From Burkholderia contaminans (GTDB lineage: Bacteria; Pseudomonadota; Gammaproteobacteria; Burkholderiales; Burkholderiaceae), in the NCBI RefSeq assembly GCF_029633825.1, contig NZ_CP090642.1, positions 1,364,001-1,428,000 of the forward strand: a stretch of DNA of 64,000 nt. The letters are read 5' to 3'. Under the pieces are notes generated by a model. That model saw only the letters and a program-made list of their open reading frames with translations. It did not search any database and was not told the DNA's origin. The translations under genes were made by a program, and so were the position numbers. Shown piece by piece: positions 48,236 through 57,377 of the stretch (position 1 is the first letter of the stretch; every line of letters starts with the position of its first letter).

Positions 48236-49384
48236 CTAATGACTGACCTTCAGAAGACTGTCGAGGAGAGAATTGTCAGCGCCGGTATCCTTCGCCAGAT
48301 GCAGCGGCGGGGAACGCTTGCCGTCGAACGAAAGCGGCAGGCCGACGATACCGATCTCGTCGTCCGACGGCTTCTCGATGATGCCGAGCGCCTGCGTCTG
48401 CTCGTGCGCCAGCACCTCCGCGGTCGTCTGAATCGGCGCAACCGGAATTCCGGCGGCCTGCAACCGTTCCGTCCAGAACTCCCGCGTTCCCGTCGACAAC
48501 CGGTCGCCGATCAGGCGGTCGATCTCGGCGCGGTTCTTCAGGCGCCCCGCGTTCGTCGCGAACCGCTCGTCCGTCGCCCATTCCGGATGGTCGAGCGCGG
48601 CACACAACCGCGCGAAGAGCGGATCGTTCGCGCAACTCACGATGAGGAAGCCATCCGCGGTCGCGAACGCACGGTGCGGCACGATAAACGCGACGCCCGA
48701 CCCATGCCGGCCACCCGGTTCGCCGTCGGCGTTGTAGTTCGCGATGCCGACTGACATCCACGCCAGTGCGGTCTCCAGCAGGGAGGCATTGACGGTCGCC
48801 CCGCAGTGCTTCATCTGGCGCCGGTACAGCGCTGCCAGAATGCCCATGGCAGCCCACATGCCCGCGCCGAAATCGACGATCGACACCCCTGCTCGCACCG
48901 GTGCCTGACCTTCTTCGCCCGTGATGCTCATGATCCCGGAAAATGCCTGCATCAGCGGGTCGTAACCGGGAAGCGTATTCATCGGTCCGACATGGCCGAA
49001 TGCACCGATCTCGCAGCAGATCAACTCCGGCTTCGTAATTCGCAGGCTGTTTGCGTCGAGCCCATAATCCGCAGCCGCCCCCGGCCGCAGGTTGTGAATG
49101 AATACGTCGGCACGCTCGGCGATCAGCCGATGCAAGGTCGCCAGCTGCTCCTTGTCCTTGATGTCGATGCAGATATTGCGCTTGCCGCGATTCAATGCAT
49201 GATAGGCCGCGCCGCTGCCCTTCCACATGCTTGGCCCCCACCCGCGCGCGGAATCACCCGTCGCCCGTTCGACCTTCCATACTTCTGCTCCGAGCGATGC
49301 GAGTATTTTCCCGCTGAACGGCGCGGACGCGCTGTCGCTCAATTCAACCACCACCACGTTCGAAAGCGGTAGATCTCGTAACAT
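48236..49384 (-). CDS. CaiB/BaiF (class III) CoA-transferase, last gene of operon
   Basis: A 382-residue family III CoA-transferase: SNVVVVELSDSASAPFSGKILASLGAEVWK opens the Rossmann half, the catalytic Asp sits in GVSIVDFGAGMW, and GEPGGRHGSG and VPHRAFATADGF are also typical. It would move CoA between carboxylates, activating the pathway acid or recycling product CoA. Start ATG 49384 has GTGGAGGAGCGAC upstream. It closes the five-gene unit led by the acyl-CoA dehydrogenase. Confidence 0.9.
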   Translation of the reverse strand: MLRDLPLSNVVVVELSDSASAPFSGKILASLGAEVWKVERATGDSARGWGPSMWKGSGAAYHALNRGKRNICIDIKDKEQLATLHRLIAERADVFIHNLRPGAAADYGLDANSLRITKPELICCEIGAFGHVGPMNTLPGYDPLMQAFSGIMSITGEEGQAPVRAGVSIVDFGAGMWAAMGILAALYRRQMKHCGATVNASLLETALAWMSVGIANYNADGEPGGRHGSGVAFIVPHRAFATADGFLIVSCANDPLFARLCAALDHPEWATDERFATNAGRLKNRAEIDRLIGDRLSTGTREFWTERLQAAGIPVAPIQTTAEVLAHEQTQALGIIEKPSDDEIGIVGLPLSFDGKRSPPLHLAKDTGADNSLLDSLLKVSH

Positions 49385-49495
49385 GTCGCTCCTCCACTTC
49401 AATGTCTCGATCAGGTCATCGCAGCATCGGCCGGCGCCGCATCGATACGGACTCGGCCGCGAGCCGACGCGCGATGCCTGATCACGCAGTCAGCG

Positions 49496-49915
49496 TTATT
49501 GTTTCGACAACACGAAAACCGGCAACTTCTGTTCGCCACGCTGCACGAACCGGACCTCGACACGCTGACCGATCCGTATCGCCTCCGGTGCTTCGTCGAT
49601 CTGCGAGAACAGGAAATAGCCCTCGTCCATGCGAATGAAGCCGACGGTGTACGGAACGATGCCGGCCCAGACCGGCGTCGGCCCGCGCGTGATCGTGCTG
49701 AATGAATAGATCTCGCCGCGGCCGGACGACTGCGTCCAGTCCAGCGACTTCGCACCGCAGTGCGTGCAGAAAGAGTGCGCCGGCCATACCGATTCTCGGC
49801 ATGCGCTACAGCGCTGGAACGTCAGTTTTTCGTCGGCCAGCGCGTCCCAGTAAGGCTGCGCATCGAGCAACCGGTACGGTTGCGGCCAGCTGTTCGGCAA
49901 ATGGGTTTCCGTCAT
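49496..49915 (-). CDS. DUF35 OB-fold/zinc-ribbon protein
   Basis: A 139-residue DUF35 protein: rubredoxin-like zinc ribbon CSACRESVWPAHSFCTHCG, then an OB-fold (YSFSTITRG, GFIRMDEGYFLFSQI). In steroid side-chain degradation a DUF35 domain (C-terminal part of ChsH2) pairs with the thiolase-like Ltp2 to form an acyl-CoA retro-aldolase. Here the thiolase-like gene is directly upstream, separated by 20 bp, which strongly supports the same pairing. Confidence 0.9.
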   Translation of the reverse strand: MTETHLPNSWPQPYRLLDAQPYWDALADEKLTFQRCSACRESVWPAHSFCTHCGAKSLDWTQSSGRGEIYSFSTITRGPTPVWAGIVPYTVGFIRMDEGYFLFSQIDEAPEAIRIGQRVEVRFVQRGEQKLPVFVLSKQ

Positions 49916-49935
49916 GGGATCCTCTCGGTCGGGTA

Positions 49936-51147
49936 TCAGGTCTCGGACGACAGGAGCAGAACCGCACCCGCGGCAAGCATCCCTCCGGCGCCCTGCACGA
50001 GCGCGGTCTTCGGCCGGCGCGTTGGCGCCAGTCCAAGCGGCTCACCGCGCAACTGGCGAACGGCCTCGACGATGCTGTCCATGTTGCAAGAAATGCCGGG
50101 CTGACCAAACGACAGCCAGCCGCCGTTCGTGTCGGTCGGCAGGTCGCCGTCGACGCTCGTACGACCTTCTCGATAGAGGTCGATGCCGTGTCCCTTCTTC
50201 GCGAAACCGAGATCCTCCATCACGATCGGCCCCATGTGCGCGAAGTTCACCGAGATCTGCGCCATGTCGATGTCGGCAGGCGTCAGCCCCGACATCGCAT
50301 ACGCTTGTCGCGCCGCCTCGGCCGTTGCAGTGGTCGTCAGGTTCGGAAATGCGCCGAGACTGTCGAACCTGCATCGACGCATGTTCATGCGGTCGGTCAG
50401 GTATTCGTGCGTCGTGGCCGATCCGTAACCGAGCAGGTACACCGGATCACGTGCGTTGCGCGCGTTTTCCGGCGAGGTCACGACCAGCGCGCCACCCGTG
50501 CCGCCGCCCCACGTCGAACACATCCAGCGCCGCAGCGGCGTCGCCACATACGGCGACGACAGCACGGCCGCGCGATCGATCTCGCCGAACTTCGCCTTCG
50601 CCGCGTGCGGATGATGACGTCCCCAGCGCTGATTCGCGATCGCGACATCGGCGAGATCGTCCTCGGTGATGCCGAACTCATGAAAGTAGCGCTGCGCCGC
50701 CTGCGCATACAACGCCGGAATCGTCGGGCCGTACGGGATTTCGAACTGCGGGTCCGCGTCGGCTTCCGCGCCCATCGCCACCGCGTCGACGAACAGCTCG
50801 GTCGCATCGCTTTGCAGGCACAGCACGTATTCCGCGCGGCCGGCCGCGATCATCTGCGATGCGATCGCGAGCGTCGACGTCAGGCCGGCGCCATGCATCG
50901 TCAGCTCGCTCGTGAGCGTCACCGGCATCTGCATGTGCGAGATGAAGATATTGCTCCACTGCGAACGCTTGTCGGCCCACGGCGAGCGTCCCGTGAATAC
51001 CGCATCGACCTGGTCCTTGCGGATGCCCGCGTCGGCAAGCGCATTGAGCGTTGCCTCGGCGGCCAACTGCAGCGGGTCCTTGCGATTCGCACGTGACGCA
51101 TAGGCGTCACCCATGCCGACGATCGCCGCAACCGGACGAGGAGTCAT
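49936..51147 (-). CDS. thiolase-like protein (Ltp2/SCP-x type), probable aldolase subunit
   Basis: A 403-residue thiolase-fold protein of the SCP-x/Ltp2 branch. The usual nucleophile segment CASG is HGAG (ELTMHGAGLTST), the GHP near the C-terminus is GQP (GGWLSFGQPG), and the second Cys region reads LVQGAGGML. All three catalytic residues of thiolase are changed, so thiolysis is unlikely. Loss of the thiolase Cys and an adjoining DUF35 gene are features of Ltp2-type retro-aldolases, though the Ltp2 Tyr appears to be Ser here (ISVNFAHM). TGAGGAGCGCGGTC precedes ATG 51147. Confidence 0.85.
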   Translation of the reverse strand: MTPRPVAAIVGMGDAYASRANRKDPLQLAAEATLNALADAGIRKDQVDAVFTGRSPWADKRSQWSNIFISHMQMPVTLTSELTMHGAGLTSTLAIASQMIAAGRAEYVLCLQSDATELFVDAVAMGAEADADPQFEIPYGPTIPALYAQAAQRYFHEFGITEDDLADVAIANQRWGRHHPHAAKAKFGEIDRAAVLSSPYVATPLRRWMCSTWGGGTGGALVVTSPENARNARDPVYLLGYGSATTHEYLTDRMNMRRCRFDSLGAFPNLTTTATAEAARQAYAMSGLTPADIDMAQISVNFAHMGPIVMEDLGFAKKGHGIDLYREGRTSVDGDLPTDTNGGWLSFGQPGISCNMDSIVEAVRQLRGEPLGLAPTRRPKTALVQGAGGMLAAGAVLLLSSET

Positions 51148-51158
51148 GACCGCGCTCC

Positions 51159-51656
51159 TCAGACCTTGAACTCGGGCTGCGCTTCAGCGATCAGCGCCTC
51201 GAGATCCGCGCGCTTGCGCAGCATCAGCAGGCTCCATTCGCTGCGCTGCACGACTTCGCCGCGCTGGTTGTATGCCTGGATCAGCATTGTGCCGACGCCG
51301 AACTTGTCGTCCTTCTCCTTCTTGGCGATGACTTCGGCGCTCGCGTAGACCGTATCGCCGATCTTCACCGGATTCAGGAAGCGCATCTTGTCGACGCCGT
51401 AGTTCGCCTGGATCGCCGGGCCGAACTGCAGCAGGCCGGAGATCAGCGAGAACGTCAGCATGCCCTGCACGATGCGCTCGCCCCAGCGCGTTCTCTCCGC
51501 GTATTCCTTGTTCGAGTGGATCTCGATCCAGTTGCCCGTGAACATGCAGAACATCACGACATCGCTCTCGGTCACGGTACGGCCAGGCGAACGAAACTTG
51601 GTGCCCACCTCCAGCTCGTCGAGCGGAATGTTGATGCTGTTGTTGATAACGCTCAT
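51159..51656 (-). CDS. MaoC-like enoyl-CoA hydratase
   Basis: A 165-residue hot-dog-fold protein. The hydratase-2 motif, normally GDxNPIH, reads TGNWIEIHSNKEYA: the catalytic His is kept but the Asp is Asn. GERIVQGMLTFSLISGL is the usual second element. It may be a weak hydratase or need a partner, like the heteromeric ChsH1/ChsH2 hydratase. It stands 11 bp upstream of the thiolase-like gene. CAGGAGACACCGTA precedes ATG 51656. Confidence 0.88.
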   Translation of the reverse strand: MSVINNSINIPLDELEVGTKFRSPGRTVTESDVVMFCMFTGNWIEIHSNKEYAERTRWGERIVQGMLTFSLISGLLQFGPAIQANYGVDKMRFLNPVKIGDTVYASAEVIAKKEKDDKFGVGTMLIQAYNQRGEVVQRSEWSLLMLRKRADLEALIAEAQPEFKV

Positions 51657-51734
51657 TACGGTGTCTCCTGTTGAATTCGGGGTAACGGCGCGCGGTCCTG
51701 CCCGCGCGCTCCGTTCGGATGAAGCGATACGACG

Positions 51735-52877
51735 TTACTGGCGCATCGATTTCGCGATGATCGTGCGCTGGATCTGCGACGTGCCACCGCCGATCGTCGA
51801 TTGAATGCTTTCGCGCAGGTAGCGCTCCATGTCGGCTTCCGGCAGGTTGGCGTAGCCACCCAGGATCTGCATGCCGGCGAGCGCGCACTCCTTCAGCGTC
51901 TCGGACCCATACAGCTTCGCCATCGACACCTCGCGGCTGCACGGCACATGGTCCGCCGCCATCCGCGCCGCGCGATAGCAGAGCAGGCGCGCCGCGTCGA
52001 CCTTCGTCTGGCAGTCGGCGAGCAGGTGGCGAATCACCTGGAAGTCGTACAGTTGATGGTCGAACTGGATACGGTCGTGCGCGTAGCGCGTTGCCGTCGT
52101 CACTGCCTGCTGGGCGTTACCCGTATAAGCGGCGGCCACCGCGCAGCGCTCGAGCTCGAGGTGTTCGGTGATGATCTTCCAGCCCTGCCCTTCCTCGCCC
52201 AGCAGCGCGTCGCCCGGCACACGCACCTCGTCGAGGAAGATCTCGGTCGTACCGGTCGCGTGACGCGAGAGCGTCGGCAGCTTGTTGATCACCATCCCCG
52301 GCGTGTTGTTCGGGATCAGCAGCACCGACAGGCCCTTGTGCTTGTCGTCGGTACTCGTGCGCACCAGCATCGCGATCACGGTGTCCTTCGCCGCCGCGCC
52401 GCTGCACCACAGCTTCTGGCCGCTGACGATCCAGTCGCCGTTGGTGTCGCGGCGGGCGCGCGTCTTCGTGTTCGCCGCATCGGAACCGGCATCGGGCTCG
52501 GAAATCGACACGGAGAAGCGGATCTTGCCGTCGATGAACGGCTGCACGTATTTTTTCTTCTGTTCGGGCGTGCCGAACTTGATGATGTTCATCGCGGTGA
52601 ACGTCGGCACGAGCACCGAGCACGCGAAGTCGAAGCCGAACTTGCCGAGGCCTTCGGCCATCAGCGAGTAGTCGAAAATGTCGCCGCCCGAGCCGCCCTC
52701 GGCTTCCGGAATCAGGATGCCAAGCCACCCTTGCTTCGCGATCTTTTCGTACGCCTCGTACGGGTAGTCGCGATTCATGTCGCACTTGCGCACGTATTCG
52801 ACGGTGATCTCGTTGTCCATGAACTTGTTCACGGTGTCGAGCCACATCGTTTGCGATTCGTCGAGAAAGTTTGCCAT
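51735..52877 (-). CDS. acyl-CoA dehydrogenase, first gene of operon
   Basis: A 380-residue FAD acyl-CoA dehydrogenase: FSVSISEPDAGSDAANTKT and WCSGAAA form the flavin-binding region, and IGGGTSQIQRTIIAKS is the C-terminus. The usual YEGT catalytic Glu is Gly here, while HLELERCAVAAA keeps Glu in the helix-G position used by isovaleryl-CoA dehydrogenase, hinting at a branched acyl chain. ATG 52877 (MANFLDES) is chosen over the in-frame ATG 52967, which overlaps the operator region. It leads the five-gene unit. Confidence 0.92.
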   Translation of the reverse strand: MANFLDESQTMWLDTVNKFMDNEITVEYVRKCDMNRDYPYEAYEKIAKQGWLGILIPEAEGGSGGDIFDYSLMAEGLGKFGFDFACSVLVPTFTAMNIIKFGTPEQKKKYVQPFIDGKIRFSVSISEPDAGSDAANTKTRARRDTNGDWIVSGQKLWCSGAAAKDTVIAMLVRTSTDDKHKGLSVLLIPNNTPGMVINKLPTLSRHATGTTEIFLDEVRVPGDALLGEEGQGWKIITEHLELERCAVAAAYTGNAQQAVTTATRYAHDRIQFDHQLYDFQVIRHLLADCQTKVDAARLLCYRAARMAADHVPCSREVSMAKLYGSETLKECALAGMQILGGYANLPEADMERYLRESIQSTIGGGTSQIQRTIIAKSMRQ

Positions 52878-52972
52878 TTGTCTTCGCTCCAGTTGTGTGG
52901 CGTCTGCTCGCGCATCGGCCTTGTTCGTCATGACCTTCAGGTTAGGGCCACGTCGGAAGCGATCCAACTGGT

Positions 52973-52999
52973 CATTTTCGAAGCGGCAATTCGAAAATG
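52973..52999. promoter_or_regulatory. operator-like dyad upstream of acyl-CoA dehydrogenase operon
   Basis: CATTTTCGAA-GCGGCAA-TTCGAAAATG is a perfect ten-base dyad about 95 bases before the operon start. Its central 18 bases (TTTCGAAGCGGCAATTCG) recur exactly at 54659-54676 before the MFS gene. Confidence 0.72.
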
Positions 53000-53093
53000 G
53001 CGAAGACGGTAAGCGACACCTTCGCGTCGGGCGATCTGCTTCGAGGGACGGTCATGTTCGATCGCGTGAGGCCGCCGCGCGCTCCAAATGAAA

Positions 53094-53130
53094 CGTGCCC
53101 GACGTTCCTGTTTTGGAATCGTCGGGCACG
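53094..53130 (-). terminator. probable terminator downstream of AAHS-type transporter
   Basis: CGTGCCCGACG / CGTCGGGCACG is a perfect 11-base hairpin. Read on the minus strand it is followed by TTTCATTT, placing it 118 bp past the MFS stop. The rest of the 370-bp interval 52878-53247 holds the operator dyad and no gene. Confidence 0.55.
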
Positions 53131-53247
53131 GTCGCGATCATTCCGGCGTCGGTGCGCTACCGAGCATGCACCTGTCGCCGAGCATGCAGTCGACGGGGCG
53201 CGCATACGCCGCCGTGCGTGGCCGCGCGTCGAGACGGCAACGTCGGA

Positions 53248-54561
53248 TCAGGCCTTCGCCAACGACACGTCCACACGCGTCTTTTTCGGTATTTGGGTCA
53301 CCATGATGGCGGCAATCACGGACGGAATCGCGAACACGTAGAAATTCCACTGATGTCCCAGGGTCGACCCGACAACCCACCCACCGATCATCGGCCCCAG
53401 CACCGAGCCGATCCGCCCCAGACCTTGGGCTGTGCCGATGGCTGAGCCGCGGCAGGATGCGGGGAAGTACGCGGCAATGTAGCCGTAGCCGAGCGTTGTC
53501 GATCCGATCGAACCCAGACCTGAACCGAACACGGCGAGCATCAACCAGATGTAATCCGGCTTCTGGCTCATGACCAGCAACGAAATTGCGCAAATGGCAA
53601 AAAGGGAAATCAGTATCTTGCGGGATCCGAAACGATCGGCCAGCCACGCGCCACACAGATTGCCCACGGCGGCGCCGAATTGCATCACCAGAAGAAACTG
53701 CAGCGACGATCCGAGCGGATACCCGGCCTTGCGCATCAGCGTCGGAAGCCAGACATTCATTCCATAGACGACGATCTGGCCACAGAAACACACGACCGCG
53801 AACAGCAGCACCGCGGACCGCCAGTCCGACGACATCGCGAGCTTGAAGCCGCGCAGTTCGCTGGATGCGGATTGAAGCTGACGCTGGCTGGCGCTGTCAG
53901 CCAGGACACGCTCGAAGTCGATCGAATAGCGGGTCGCCAGTTCTCGCGCTTCGTCCATTCGATTGCTGTCGACCAGAAAATTGACCGACTCCGGCAGGAA
54001 AAAATACATGACCGGCAGGATGACGACGTACACCGCGCCGGCGGCATAGAGCACCCGCCATCCGTGACTCTGCAGCAACGACATCGCCAGCAGCGCACAC
54101 ACGACGCCGCCGATCGCATAGCCCGTCAGCGCGAGTGCGCTATACAGCTGGCGGCGATTGCGAGGCGCGTACTCGATACTCAGTGCCACCGACGAAGGCA
54201 CCACACTCCCCAACCCGATGCCCGTGAGGAAACGGGCAAAACCCAGTTGCGTCGGGGAATGAGCCACTGCGCATAGCAGCGAACCGATGGAAAACCAGAG
54301 CACGCCGGCCATGATCAGTTTCCGGCGGCCGATGCGATCGGACAGGGAGCCGGCGCCGAACAGGCCCAGCATCAGCCCGGCCAGTGTCCAGCTCCCGATC
54401 ATTCCCGCACCGGATGCGCTCAACCCCCATCCGGGCTCCGCGAACAGGGACGACACCGTTGCGCCGTAGACGATGAGATCGTAACCGTCGACGGCGATCG
54501 TTAGAAAGCACAAGACGACTACGAACAGGCTGCTGCGAGTCCGAATGGATGATGCGTTCAC
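53248..54561 (-). CDS. MFS transporter, aromatic-acid:H+ symporter (AAHS) type
   Basis: A 437-residue, 12-helix MFS protein of the AAHS group: helix 1 VDGYDLIVYG (the DGxD motif of PcaK/BenK), the loop DRIGRRKLI, helix 4 RFLTGIGLGSVVPSSVAL and a second DRFGSRKIL. Family members import benzoate-like or other small acids. It should bring in the substrate of the adjacent CoA pathway. GTG 54561 has AAAGGAGACAAC upstream, which decides the start. Confidence 0.88.
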   Translation of the reverse strand: MNASSIRTRSSLFVVVLCFLTIAVDGYDLIVYGATVSSLFAEPGWGLSASGAGMIGSWTLAGLMLGLFGAGSLSDRIGRRKLIMAGVLWFSIGSLLCAVAHSPTQLGFARFLTGIGLGSVVPSSVALSIEYAPRNRRQLYSALALTGYAIGGVVCALLAMSLLQSHGWRVLYAAGAVYVVILPVMYFFLPESVNFLVDSNRMDEARELATRYSIDFERVLADSASQRQLQSASSELRGFKLAMSSDWRSAVLLFAVVCFCGQIVVYGMNVWLPTLMRKAGYPLGSSLQFLLVMQFGAAVGNLCGAWLADRFGSRKILISLFAICAISLLVMSQKPDYIWLMLAVFGSGLGSIGSTTLGYGYIAAYFPASCRGSAIGTAQGLGRIGSVLGPMIGGWVVGSTLGHQWNFYVFAIPSVIAAIMVTQIPKKTRVDVSLAKA

Positions 54562-54658
54562 GTTGTCTCCTTTTTACTCACGAATTCCCGTTCACGACCG
54601 GGTTTTTTTATCTTCTCGCCCACTATAGGGATGCGAAATTTATCGACCAAGTGACGGA

Positions 54659-54688
54659 TTTCGAAGCGGCAATTCGGCGGATTCGAAT
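54659..54688. promoter_or_regulatory. operator-like site upstream of the AAHS transporter
   Basis: It holds TTTCGAAGCGGCAATTCG, identical to the centre of the 52973-52999 dyad, then a second element CGGATTCGAAT at 54678-54688. It lies about 100 bases upstream of the transporter start. The remainder of the 380-bp interval 54562-54941 shows no gene. Confidence 0.65.
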
Positions 54689-54941
54689 CAACTTTCGTGT
54701 GATCAAAAGCGCCGTGCGCGCGAGGCGCGACAGGTATAAGGCAACGTGCCGATGGACGAATTCATCGATCTTGTCGACGGTCGCGACGATGCCGCCCAGA
54801 CGACACGGCTTATTGAAGGGAATGCTTTATTCAGCGGTGTGGGGGATATTGCCGGGCAAATCGTGAGGGGACATCGCACGAACGGCACAGCACGCCGCAC
54901 CGCGCGAGTGTCGGTGCTGCGTGTCATTGGAACCGCCGCTA

Positions 54942-55856
54942 TCAGTCAGTGAACCGGGCAACGAACGCCCTCGTTGCTGCCGTCAGTGAATCGCCACGCC
55001 TCGTCCCGATGCAGAGCCGGCGCAATGCCCATGGTTCGTCCAGCGCCACGAGCGTTACCTTGTTGAGATCCTCGACCGGCAGCATGCTCTCGGGCTGGAT
55101 CATCACGCCCAGCCCCGCCTTGACCAGGCTGCGTGCCGCCTCGATCGTGCTGACCCGATACTTCACATCCAGTTCGCGTCCCAGCGCGGCGGCTGCATTT
55201 CGCAGCTGGGTCATCATCGAAGTCGTCGCCGAGATGCCGATCACGTTCTGCTCGAGGAGATCCTTCGTCGTGACGCTGGCGCGCTCCCCGAGGCCATGCC
55301 CTTTCGGCACGACGGCAACGAGACGGTCGGTACGATACTCGATGATCTCCAGCGCATTCCGGTCGATGTCGTCGGTGGCATAGAACATCGCCACGTCGGC
55401 CTTGCCGGCCACGACGGCACCGACCACGTTGGTATTTGCGTCCTCTTGCAACTCGATGTCGACGAAGGGAAAGTCCCGCGTGAACTCGGCGATCTCGCGC
55501 GCCAGAAACTGGACGATGATCGTGCTGGTGGAGCCGATGCGGATATGACCGCGTACGCCTTCGGTGAACTCGGCCACCTCGCGCCGCATCACGTCGAGAT
55601 TCTCGAACAGCAAACGCACGTGACGGGCCAGCACCTCGCCGGCAGCGCTCGGGACCATGCCGGTCGGCAATCGCTCGAACAGGTCGATGCCCGCAATCTC
55701 TTCGAGATCCTGGATCCGCCTCGTCGCAGCTGACGGCGTGATGTTCTCCCTCACCGCCGCGCGTCGCATCTGCTGCTCCTCCACGACGGTGAGAAACAAC
55801 CGCAACGTGAAAAGGTCGACGCGTCTCGTCAGATTGTGGAGACTGAGCCCGGCCAT
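54942..55856 (-). CDS. LysR-family regulator (paralogue B)
   Basis: A 304-residue LysR closely related to the 47029-47946 protein: LTRRVDLFTLRLFLTVVEEQ, ITPSAATRRIQDLEEIAGI and WALRRLCIGTRRGD correspond segment by segment. The effector domain is normal in length. Central position between the transporter and the CoA-transferase genes makes it the best candidate regulator of the island. CCAAGGAGAGG precedes ATG 55856, so the longer frame from 55904 is not used. Confidence 0.9.
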   Translation of the reverse strand: MAGLSLHNLTRRVDLFTLRLFLTVVEEQQMRRAAVRENITPSAATRRIQDLEEIAGIDLFERLPTGMVPSAAGEVLARHVRLLFENLDVMRREVAEFTEGVRGHIRIGSTSTIIVQFLAREIAEFTRDFPFVDIELQEDANTNVVGAVVAGKADVAMFYATDDIDRNALEIIEYRTDRLVAVVPKGHGLGERASVTTKDLLEQNVIGISATTSMMTQLRNAAAALGRELDVKYRVSTIEAARSLVKAGLGVMIQPESMLPVEDLNKVTLVALDEPWALRRLCIGTRRGDSLTAATRAFVARFTD

Positions 55857-56081
55857 GTCCTCTCCTTGGTCTTCTCGCTCGGCTGGATTGCTGAAATGAG
55901 CCATAGAGACTAAGCCGGGGGGGATCGGGCGTCAATTGGGAGTCGAAGAAGAGGCGACCGGGACAGCCTCGGCGATATCGGTCATATCCCCAGGGGAGTC
56001 GAGAAGCAGAGGTCGCCCCGACATTGTGCGGCGCATGAGACGATCCGTGCGAAGCGGGCACGCGCCATCGGTTTACCGGAT

Positions 56082-57335
56082 TCAGATCACGTTCATTTCC
56101 CGCAATTTTCCGATTTCACCGTCGTCCATACCCAACCACTCGTGCAGGACGTTCGCGTTGTGCTCGCCCAGACGCGGCGGCGTCTTGGCTTCCGGTTCCG
56201 GAACATCCGACATCTTGACCGGGTTGCCGGCCACCTGAATGGGGCCCCATACCGGGTCGTCGAGCGTCATGAGCATCTTGCGTGCAGCAACGTGCGGACA
56301 TTCGAACAGGTCTGGCACGTCGTTCACGTTGGCGCAAGGCACGCCGCCCGCGCGCAGCTCGGCCAGTGCCGTTTCGCGTGATCGATCCGCGAGCCATGCG
56401 TCGATCTCGACATTCAGGTCGTCCAGATGCTGCTTGCGCAACATGCCATCGGCAAATCTCGGATCGTCCGGCAGGTTCGGGCGGCCGATGACTTCCGCGA
56501 ACCGTTTCCAGATGTGTTCGCCCAGTACCGCGATGACGATATACCCGTCTTTCGCACGATAGGTTCCGAACGGCGCGGTGACTGCGTGCACACCGGGGGG
56601 CGATGTCCGCTTCGTTGCCGAATACATCGCGACGGAGATTTCGTTCAGGATCAACGACGCATCGACCATCGAGATGTCGATTTTTTTGCCCTTGCCCGTC
56701 GTATGCCGATGCAGGAGCGCAAGCACGACGCCATAGAGCGCCAGGATCCCGCACTCGATATCGGCGAGCGAGAAGCCCAGATAGGTCGGTCGGTCGTCGC
56801 TCCGCTCGGGACGATACATCAGCCCGCTCATCGCCTGTCCAACGATATCGAACGCCGGGAAGTCACCGTACGGACTGGGCAGTATGTCGTCGTGTCCGAA
56901 CCCGGAAATGGCGCCGTAGATCAAGCGTGGATTGATCTTGCTCAGGTCCGCATACCCGAGCCCCATCCGGTCCATCACGTTCGGCCGCAGATTCTCGATC
57001 ACGACATCGGCTTGCGCGGCGAGTTCGGTGAAGATGCGCCGGCCTTCCGGGTGCTTGAGATCGAGCGTGACACTCTTCTTGTTTCGATTCGCCCGTAAAA
57101 AGGCGAGGCCGCTCGGCTTGCCGTCCGCGTCCTTTTTGACAGGATTCGTGCTACGGGAAAAATCGCCGCCCTCGCGCGTCTCGATCTTGACGACTTCCGC
57201 GCCGGCATCCGCCAACCACATCGAAGCAAACGGCGCCGCGATGAAGTTTTCGACGGTGAGTACCCGAATGCCGGCCAACGGCCGATCGGCACCTATCTTC
57301 GTTCCGACACGCGAATCATGAATTGTCTCCTCCAT
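56082..57335 (-). CDS. CaiB/BaiF (class III) CoA-transferase, Frc-like
   Basis: A 417-residue family III CoA-transferase. N-terminal GIRVLTVENFIAAPFASMWLADAGAEVVKIE, the catalytic Asp in LGFSLADIECGILAL, and RPTYLGFS are characteristic. It may use succinyl-CoA or a product CoA ester as donor. It follows the racemase by 42 bp in one unit. ATG 57335 has GGAG at five bases; the GTG immediately before it has too short a spacing. Confidence 0.9.
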   Translation of the reverse strand: MEETIHDSRVGTKIGADRPLAGIRVLTVENFIAAPFASMWLADAGAEVVKIETREGGDFSRSTNPVKKDADGKPSGLAFLRANRNKKSVTLDLKHPEGRRIFTELAAQADVVIENLRPNVMDRMGLGYADLSKINPRLIYGAISGFGHDDILPSPYGDFPAFDIVGQAMSGLMYRPERSDDRPTYLGFSLADIECGILALYGVVLALLHRHTTGKGKKIDISMVDASLILNEISVAMYSATKRTSPPGVHAVTAPFGTYRAKDGYIVIAVLGEHIWKRFAEVIGRPNLPDDPRFADGMLRKQHLDDLNVEIDAWLADRSRETALAELRAGGVPCANVNDVPDLFECPHVAARKMLMTLDDPVWGPIQVAGNPVKMSDVPEPEAKTPPRLGEHNANVLHEWLGMDDGEIGKLREMNVI

Positions 57336-57377
57336 CACATCTCCTTTTCATTCATCTTTGGAATCGTCCACGCGCGC

